Shown in pieces: positions 1 through 8,600 of a stretch of DNA of 10,148 nucleotides. Source of the stretch: Euperipatoides rowelli (Eukaryota; Onychophora; Udeonychophora; Euonychophora; Peripatopsidae); NCBI GenBank assembly GCA_003024985.2, contig PXIH01S0046929.1. One strand, written 5' to 3'. Both the position numbers and the translations under genes were made by a program. Under the pieces are notes generated by a model, which did not search any database, was not told the DNA's origin, and saw only the letters and a program-made list of their open reading frames with translations. Numbering within the stretch: position 1 is the first letter of the stretch; each line of letters begins with the position of its first letter.

Positions 1-1671
1 CCATGGAAATTATTGAATTACATACTTTTATCTTTTAAATGACAACACTGGTATACTTCCTTCATTAATTTTGCCACGGGATACACTATGCTCCCAGACT
101 AACAGCTCCATAAGTCAAAGTTGTTTTTGTTTTTTTCTTTTATTGCAAGCTATTTACATAAGGAATATTTTCATATATTTTATGTATCTTTTTAGGTTGT
201 TGAGAATTTTTAAAACATACTTAGCTGTAAAAAAAAAATATACAGTATATTATCGCTTTTATCAGCACTAAGATGATAGCAGTTTATATTAGCCAGCTTC
301 AAGTACAGGACTTTACACTTTATTGGAATACACAATTTAAGTACTACCGTACTACAATATTTCAAATTACTGTACATGGTCATTTGTTTGACATAACACG
401 GTTCACAAAAAAACTGTATACAGTATATCATAATATATACTTAGAATAAAAATAAGGCAATGAAAAGGTGTAAAAATGGTAATGTAATTAAACTGCTAGG
501 CGTTTGTTAATTTTATAATCTGAGAGATTAATTCATTTATTTATTTATATATGGGATTGTTTTCTATGAATAAATGTTAGGCTATATACCTGTTAGATTA
601 AATTCAAATCCATCTTTGCACATGTGCTCACATCTTGAAGTACAATTTTTTAATTATCAAAGTAACCTTAAGTTCATAACTGATAGCAGAATAAAAGATA
701 TCCTGTTTTTGTTTTAATCATTTCTCCTAATTCTTAGCATTTCCATTATTTCCTATGGAAAATCTCCAAGAACACAATCACAGCATAAATCAAGAATTCA
801 CTGTATTGATTATATTTTTGATTTTTGTTGCAAGGCCTATTAAAAAAATTATAGAACCGCAACAAGTTAACTAGAAATAAAGCTGTAATTCAAGCTGCCT
901 AAAAAAAAAAAAATTAAAAATTGACCTCACAATGAATGTGGAAACCAAGGTTAAATATATTTGGTAAATATTAAAACAATTATAACAGAAAAAATTAAAA
1001 AATATTTGAGTTTGTCAACTTTAATCAAATGATTTATATTTTTATTGAGTGTTACAGTTTCATTCGATGGTGTTATTTTCAAGATGTTTCCAAACACAAT
1101 AGAAAAGATATCTAGCTAAAACACCTCATTGCTATTAATGGTAATAAAATTTAAATTCAAATTTCATCTTATGGCAATATTGATTTAAATAACATTGCTG
1201 TCTGCTTCAGCCAGATGAATTTAGAAAACCTTTTTAAGCTGTGATTAAGATACAACTTCCAATATTTCACACAAGAGATTCTCAACATCAGAATCTAATC
1301 TGGTGCTTATCAAAATCTTATTGGTTTATATTTACAGTACATTGTACAGTTCTAGACTAGACAATATGTTTTTAAAAATTATTATCTGTGACCAATAAAT
1401 ATTTATATTCCACAATAATACGGTACTTAAAATTAAAAACACAGTAATTGAGTTGAATCTTCTGTTAATGACTAATGTCCATCCTAAAATACCTGATTTA
1501 TAATGTAGACTATTAAATTGTAATTATATTAGACATACCTCAATATTTGCTCTCTAATAATTTAAAAAAGGTTTCTGAAATAAGAATAAAAATACAACAT
1601 ATTCCTTTTCACAAAACCATCAATTTGATGAATTTGTACCAAAAGCCATTATTTCCTACTTATTTGTGCAC

Positions 1672-1677
1672 TTTATT
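1672..1677 (-). terminator. Candidate polyadenylation signal AATAAA (distal)
   Basis: A canonical hexamer in the minus-strand context CAATAAAGTGCAC, which would give a 3' UTR of about 1 kb. Further AATAAA copies lie at 1041-1046 and 536-545. I cannot tell which, if any, is used. Confidence 0.3.
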
Positions 1678-2286
1678 GTTTCAGCTTTAAATACAAGTCA
1701 GTTTATAGTTTCAAATTTCTTTAACCAGTGATCAGGAACAAAAGGATTCTAAAATGATTCTTCCTTATTTGAAGACTTTAATAATATTAACATCAAAAGC
1801 TTAAATACTTTTATCAACTTTCATAATTTAGGATGTCATATATTTTTCACTCTCATTATCATGATAAAAATTCAGAATTTTTTTTTTTGATCCATCAAAA
1901 TTATGATCAACTCTGCGAATATCTTGAAGAAATTTTCAACAGCAGACTTTTTTTTTTTTAAAGAGCACAGGATCAACACAAAGAGATTTTGAAATTAAAA
2001 GAGAATATTCTTAATAGCCTAAATCACAGATTTTGCCTAAAATGTTTCATTTAATTAGCAGATAACAATTCTGAAACACAAGAACTGTTTATCTAATTAG
2101 TTTGGCACTTTCAAATGTCGAGTCTCACTCAATTGATCAATAGATGGTTCCAAAAACAAAATATTCCTTTTCTCAATTAAAAAAAAAATACCTGGTAATT
2201 GTTTATCAGTAGCCTACTGAGTTAACATATGTTAATATTTTGGGTATTATTACTAGAATCAATTTTTTTAATTATCAAACTCTAAA

Positions 2287-2318
2287 ATTGGCTTTTTTTT
2301 CAATTGGCTCTCTTTTCA
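2287..2318 (+). repeat. Small tandem repeat, two copies of a 16-mer
   Basis: ATTGGCTTTTTTTTCA is followed at once by ATTGGCTCTCTTTTCA, matching at 14 of 16 positions. It looks like slippage or a short duplication in non-coding DNA; no function is suggested. Confidence 0.7.
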
Positions 2319-2448
2319 ATTCCTATCTAATATGCTTCCAACAGCTGATTTTGGTTGCAGCTCTTATCAGCACAAATGTTAGAAATTATGTAAAATTTAT
2401 CTGTAATTACTAGTTCTAGAAAAACTCATCAAAAAAAAAAAAAAAAAC

Positions 2449-2475
2449 AGAATTATGAACTTTCTTCATAATTCT
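2449..2475 (-). repeat. Perfect 11-bp inverted repeat (hairpin) followed by T17
   Basis: AGAATTATGAA and its exact complement TTCATAATTCT are separated by five bases. Read in the direction of the gene, the hairpin is followed after one base by a run of 17 T (2447-2431). It lies about 190 bases beyond the stop codon, so it is either 3' UTR structure or flank. Confidence 0.7.
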
Positions 2476-2512
2476 AATCTAATAATAATGAAAATAAGTT
2501 GGACTTACAATC

Positions 2513-2518
2513 TTTAAT
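2513..2518 (-). terminator. Candidate polyadenylation signal ATTAAA (proximal)
   Basis: This is the common variant hexamer, about 150 bases past the stop codon. The minus strand becomes T-rich roughly 65 bases further on, at the T17 run. Such hexamers are frequent in AT-rich DNA, so this is a candidate only. Confidence 0.3.
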
Positions 2519-2667
2519 AAATTGCTTATGTTAACACATTTTTAGGATCTAATAAATTACATAAATGATAATGATGAAACAACATATTTTAACTTTAGTT
2601 TGATGTATCTTTAGATTATGTTCCATAATTTTATACAAATCAATAGAATGACATAAAAATACACTGG

Positions 2668-5600
2668 TCATGTAACCATTTTTTCAGTGAATTCAACATT
2701 TTCATCTATTTTGTGAAAGTCTTTTGAATGTTTCTGGAGATCAATCAAATCTGTTGCAACATATAAACAATAGGAGCATATAAATTTTGGCTGAGTTAAA
2801 GAAGTATCATTATAATGCTTAATATCATTGTGTTTCTTCAAAGTGGACAGTGTTGGAAAGAAAAGAAAACAAATGCTACAACTTAGAGCATCTGGTTCAC
2901 TATCAGATTTGGTAAAAGATTCCATGCCCTTGGAATTTAACTCTAAGGCAGAGATATCCATTTTATAAGGACTGCTTTCCATTTTAATATTATTTTCAAA
3001 AATATTATATGACGATTTATGTTTAGAAGAAACATGGATTAACAAGTCTGAATGATATCTTGATACAAGAGGACAATGAGGACATGGATATACTTCAAAT
3101 TTCTTATCATTTTCCGATAATGGAATATTATGACTATTATTGAGATGAACTAAAAAAGAATTGTCCTTTGATGACGTATAGCTACAATGGGGACAATTAA
3201 GTATGTGTTCTTTCGCCTCCCTGTGGTTAAATAATCCGCCTTTGCTAGAAAACTCACTTTTGCACACATTACAATGAAAGATTGCAGATGGATTTTTGGG
3301 TTTTTTAGACCGATTCAAAATAGGACTTTGTTTAATAATCTTAGAATTCAGTTCAGACAAATCATTAGATTTAGAAAATGAAGATTCTCTAGAATTTTCC
3401 AAAGTATTAATATTTTTACTGCTTGTGCTATGTAGTTCAATGATAGAAATGTTATCTTTTAAAGATCCATGTTCATCAGATATATGCTGTAACAGTTGTG
3501 AATGATCGAACAGTCTAAAAGAACAATGAGGACATTTGAATGTTGGGAAATAATGATCTTCTGGAATTGGAATATCATGACTATTATAAAGATGATTTAT
3601 GTATACATTGTCATGAAAAGTTTTAAAGCCACAATGGGAGCAAGTGAGTAAGTGCATAAAAGCCTGTCTATGAGAATACAACAAATTAATGTAAGCAAAG
3701 TCAGTTTTGCACTCATTACAACTAAAGACTGAAGATGGCTTGCTGTTATTTGCAACATCAATCAAAGTTACATTTTTGACTGGTGATTTATCATGTTTCA
3801 TCTCGGACAACTGACTGTTTGCTGGTGTTTTTAATTTGTCTAAATCCGATTTTTCTGAATCATGATTGGACCTTGGATTATTACAGGTAGATGATGTAGG
3901 CCTATTATTTAATTTTCTTTTTTTTGAAGGTATGACACAAGGGTTCAATTTTTTCTTCATTGATGAGGCTTGTTTTGACAATTTTCCATCATGTGAAGGC
4001 CCAACTTGAGTTAAATTATGATTTTTTAATTTTATATTTGATAAATCTCCATGTTTGATTTTTAAATGACTTTCTAAAAATTTTGGCAATCCTTCTGCAT
4101 GATGGCAATGTGGGCAGGAATAAACTAGTTTTTTAGCCCTATCTGAAAGAGAAAGTTTATGTTGTTTTACAAGGTGTGAATAATAAAAATGATCAAAATA
4201 TGTGGTGTAAGAACATTTTGAACAATTTAAAAGATGATTTTCAACCCTTCTGTGCCTTGCAACAGCTGTCAAATTTGGAAAAAGTTTTCCACATACTGTA
4301 CACCGTAAGGGATTTTTTCCAATAATAGGATAAGACAAATCACCCTTGCTTTTTACAACTTTAAGAAGGGAAGTTTTGTGTAATTCTTTTGTGTTAACTA
4401 ATTGCTTTTTTGACTGTTTTGAGATTATAACATTTTTGGATAATTTATCTTTTTTATCAAATGCTTTTTTCTCCATTGATATCTTATTATCTTCAGACAT
4501 ATTCTGTTTGAAACACTTCTTTAATGGACTTTTATCTTTTTGGCTACGATGAATTTTCATATGTTTCTTCATTCGTGAAGCCGTAGTACTGGCAAATGTA
4601 CAATATGAACAAAGCCGTATATAATTGATAACTTCTTGAGGAATCGGCTTTTGATGTTTATTTATACCATGAACAATTAGACAATCATCATCAAGTGTTT
4701 TAAAGTCACAGCGCTCACAACTTAATTTGTGGTCCGTTTCTCGTCGATGTTCCAGCAAAGTCTTATAACCTACACATGTCCAGCCACAGATGATGCACTT
4801 TTGATCATGCTTTCTAATATATTCAGTAGAATTGAGAGTCAAAGTATCATCAATTTGAGATTCCCTATTTTTCAAAATATTACCTGAAGTCAATTTCAAA
4901 TTATTTTGAGTAATTTTCTTGGGTTTCTCAACAGGTTTGGTGGCAGAGTGAATCTTGCTAACATGATTTTCCAAAGCATAACAATTTTCAACAAAATATT
5001 CACATTGTGAACATTTTAAAGCTGAATTTTTCCAGTCATTAGAAAGTGGAATTTGGTGCTCATTTGCATTATGACAGTGAAAAAGTATTTGTGATTTTGT
5101 CTGAAAATTACAAATTACACAATGCAGACCATGATTATATTTTTTTAGATGAATTTTAAGCAGCTTAATTGTGTCAAATGTTTTTGTGCATTCCATGCAC
5201 TTATGCCTATCTAAAAAGTGAGGCTCAACAAGCAGCTTTATTGGTATATCAGTAGGTTTCTTGTGTATATTAATCATGTGATTTCTCATATCCTCAGACA
5301 GCAGTGTAGCAAAACCACAAACATCACAACTATATCTATCTTTTGGGGTGTGCATGACTTTAGAGTGGTCTTCTAAATCAACCAATGATGTTGCTCGATA
5401 TGTACATCGGTTACAAAAGAGATGAACATTCTTATGTTGGACTAATATATCTTCAGATTTGAAGTTCTTGTTACAAATATTACATTGCCAATAACTGTGA
5501 ATGCTAGCTAGATGAACATATAAATGTTCTTTTTGTTGGAAAGTTTTGGAACAAAGATGACATTTTTGAACAATTTCATCAGCTTTTTTAGTATGTTTTG

Positions 5601-8600
5601 AATTTTCAGTATTATGTTTTTCCTCACAATGATGTTTAAAACTGTATATTGTAGAAAATGTTTTGTTACAGATGTCACATAATTGATTTGTTGGAGAAGC
5701 TATGTCTTCAGAGGTGGGAATCTGCTTCAGACGCAATAATTGGCAAAATTCTTCAGAAGATTTTGTTTTTATTTTATGTTGTTTTTCGACATGTTGCCTT
5801 AGATGAGACAAGTATTTAAATTTTTTGTCACATATATAGCAGATAAGTTTCAAAGATTTTAAATTTTCATTTTTAGAAAATACTCTTTGAATATCATCAG
5901 GTACAAACACATTTTTGTTTGGATTTAGTGATTCTTTTTTAATGTTACTCTCAATATCTGAAATATTCTGAGAAACTATTTTTGAAGGCAATGTTTTAGA
6001 ATTTTTTGCCAGGTTAAATGACACAAGGAATTCACCAAATTTTTCAATTGATTCAAAAGTACGATTATGAATAACAAAAAAATGTCGCCGTAGAGTGTAG
6101 ATTGTTTTAAATTTTTGGTTACAGATAGCACAAAAAGGTTCTATAGATTTTATATTGTTTAAGTCAGAAACGGTATTTGGAAAACCAATATGGTTGACAT
6201 CATTTGCATTTTGTTTTAGTGATTCTGTTCCCAAAGAATTAACATTTATAGCACTGTGATTTTCATTTTCTACAAGCAAAGATGTTGAACTATTGTCATT
6301 AACTTGAGGTGAAATGGAACATTTTGATCTAGTATAAGGTAACTCGAATGGAGTATTAGTAATAAATAGAGTATTTGGGGATTTTAACTTTCTTGTAGGT
6401 ACTTCTGAAATTTTTTCAGCAATATTTGATGTGCTTTCATGAACAGCTTTTAATGGAAATTTTATTGGGTCACTATTTTTACCGTAAGCATGCAGATGTC
6501 TTTCAGCTATGTGTTTACGCAATTTAAGTAATGAATCGTCAAGAAAAGGACAATAAGGACATTTATTTAAATGTTGAGCAAGTTTTCCAGAGAGGCTAAC
6601 AGAATGAATGTCTTTACTGTGATTAAACAAATCTGTTAAACTTATTGTTTTAAATTGTTTGCAAGCAGTACAGTGAAATGTATGATCTTCTTCAAACAAG
6701 TGCAATTTTAAAAATTTAAATGATGAAAATGTTTCATTACAGTCATCACATGCATATTCTTCATATTCATTTACAATTTCTGAAATCTTCATCTCATTGA
6801 ACACAGAATATTTGGGACTATCATTTTCTCTTGTAGTATTTATTTTTTCTTCAGAAGTATCGTAAACATCATCAGGAATTTGCAACAAGTTTCCATTTTC
6901 TCCATCATTTATGTCAACATCAAATGCCCTGGCACCCAAGCCTTTGTTTTCTAAACATTTCAAGTATTCAAAACTAATAACATCATTAGTTTCATGATCC
7001 AGCATGACAGTATACAGAACTTTACCATATTTATTGATACCATTATGAATAAAAAGCATGTGTGTTTTCATTACACCTTCCATTACTTCATAAATATTAC
7101 ATATTTTACAAAAGAAACCTATATTAGTAAAATTTTCAACAATCAGAGGATCATGATTTATATTTGTTTCCATAATTTGATATTTTATTAACTGGAAAGA
7201 ATTTTGACTTTGGTGGTGATTTTCTATGTGCAAAATAAAATTATTTTTTTTCCCGAAAAACTGAGAACAGATCTGACAAAGATAACCGAATGAAAATTCT
7301 TGAAATTCATTAGAAAATGAATCTATGTTCTCCAAGCCAGTCAAATAATTCATATTGAGCCGATTCTCAGTTTCATGTTCAGCAACAGTTTTGAAATGTA
7401 TCAGTTGGCAGTGAACAGTCGAATGATGAGTGTATAGCATATGTTTGGCCACAAGTGCTTCCGTATTTTCAAAGTGTTGGCAAATCTTACAAATATAACC
7501 TATATCTTCATCAGCAATCAAATGATCATTTTTATCCAAATATGTATAGCGTATTACTTTGAAACTTTTTTTAACTGAATGGTTTGATTTGAAATGAACT
7601 AAAAAAACAGTTTTAATATCAAAAAACTTATTGCAAGAAAAACAAATATAACCAACAAAAATGTGTTTTTTGTCTATATTTTGAACAAGAGAAACAGAAG
7701 TATTTGAATTTCTGTCAGACTGCGATCTTGAATGTTCATCAATAAAGTTGTTGGGATTTAACAGGGAAGATACTAATCCGTTGACATAACTACCAGAAGA
7801 TACTTTTACTTGTGGCTTTTGTGAGACTGTTGTCAAATCAATGATAGTAATAGGTTTAGATAAAATTGCAGGTACTGTATTCTTAGCAGGAACAGAATTC
7901 ATTCCAGGTTGATGAGAAGCAATATTTGATGAAATGGGAACAAAACGAGTATTTAGTTTGGCATTAGTAGGATAATGAAGTTGATCTGGAACTTTAGATT
8001 TGAAAGCCTTCCCTTCTGTTAAATTAGACAAAGATGAGTTATTATTTTTCAATATTGAGGTGGTTCCTTCCGAGGCAGTTTTGCATTCAACAGATGCATT
8101 ACAGTTGGTATAAACATCATGTTGAACAATATTATAAGATGAGTTTTGATAAGGAATTATTGTTTGCTTAGAATTTATCTGCTTCAATGAATCTACCAAC
8201 CTATTTGAAGAACAAACTGTTTTAGATATTAGGATCGATGAACTTATATTAGAAGGATTTGACTTTAGAAAAGTTTTACTTGAGATAGAATTTTGTACTG
8301 TCGAAGCATTAGTAGAATCTGAAGTATCATCTGACAAAGAAGGATTCAACTGAATGACATTTTCAGCAGTTTCTTCATCCAGAATTTCAGGATTAAGAAT
8401 TTTCCTTTTCTTATTAATATTAGTATGTCTATGCTGATTGGCAAAATTGTGATTTGTTGTGGAATTTTGAATAAAGTGCATTCTTTGCATGTGGGCTTCG
8501 AATGTTGGTTTATTTTTAAAAATACAGTTACACTGCTGACAGCTTAAACCCATTGCATTTTGATTTTTTTCTGAACTAATATAAATAGGAGTTTGAGGAA

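Larger units (their letters stand above)
1..2667. other. AT-rich non-coding region: 3' UTR and downstream flank of the BTB-ZF gene
   Basis: No reading frame here looks protein-coding; the open frames are short and have low-complexity composition rich in F, Y and I. There are many homopolymer tracts (A runs near 901-913 and 2431-2447, T runs near 1880 and 1950). I saw no tRNA, rRNA or recognisable transposon. The part nearest 2667 must include the 3' UTR of the minus-strand gene, whose end cannot be fixed from sequence alone. Confidence 0.7.

Noticed and set aside
28-111. Minus-strand 27-residue frame beginning MELLVWEHSV and ending in a stop, considered as the last exon of another gene
   Set aside because: Its composition looks less biased than its surroundings, but there is no polypyrimidine tract or acceptor upstream on that strand and no recognisable motif. 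Frames this short arise by chance.
71-271. Plus-strand 66-codon open frame
   Set aside because: Composition is F/Y/I/L-rich as expected from translating AT-rich DNA. There is no domain, motif or splice context supporting a gene.
413-424. Perfect 12-bp palindrome ACTGTATACAGT
   Set aside because: Isolated and AT-rich with no partner site or gene context; a palindrome of this length is not surprising in several kb of such sequence.
210-431. Minus-strand 73-codon open frame
   Set aside because: It has a few Cys and His but no C2H2 or other metal-binding spacing. It starts inside an AT-rich palindromic stretch and has no supporting signals.
3296-3505. Plus-strand open frame inside the zinc-finger exon
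   Set aside because: It lies wholly antisense to a well-supported coding exon, and its translation shows no domain; a shadow frame. The same applies to the plus-strand frames at 4346-4552 and 6994-7191.
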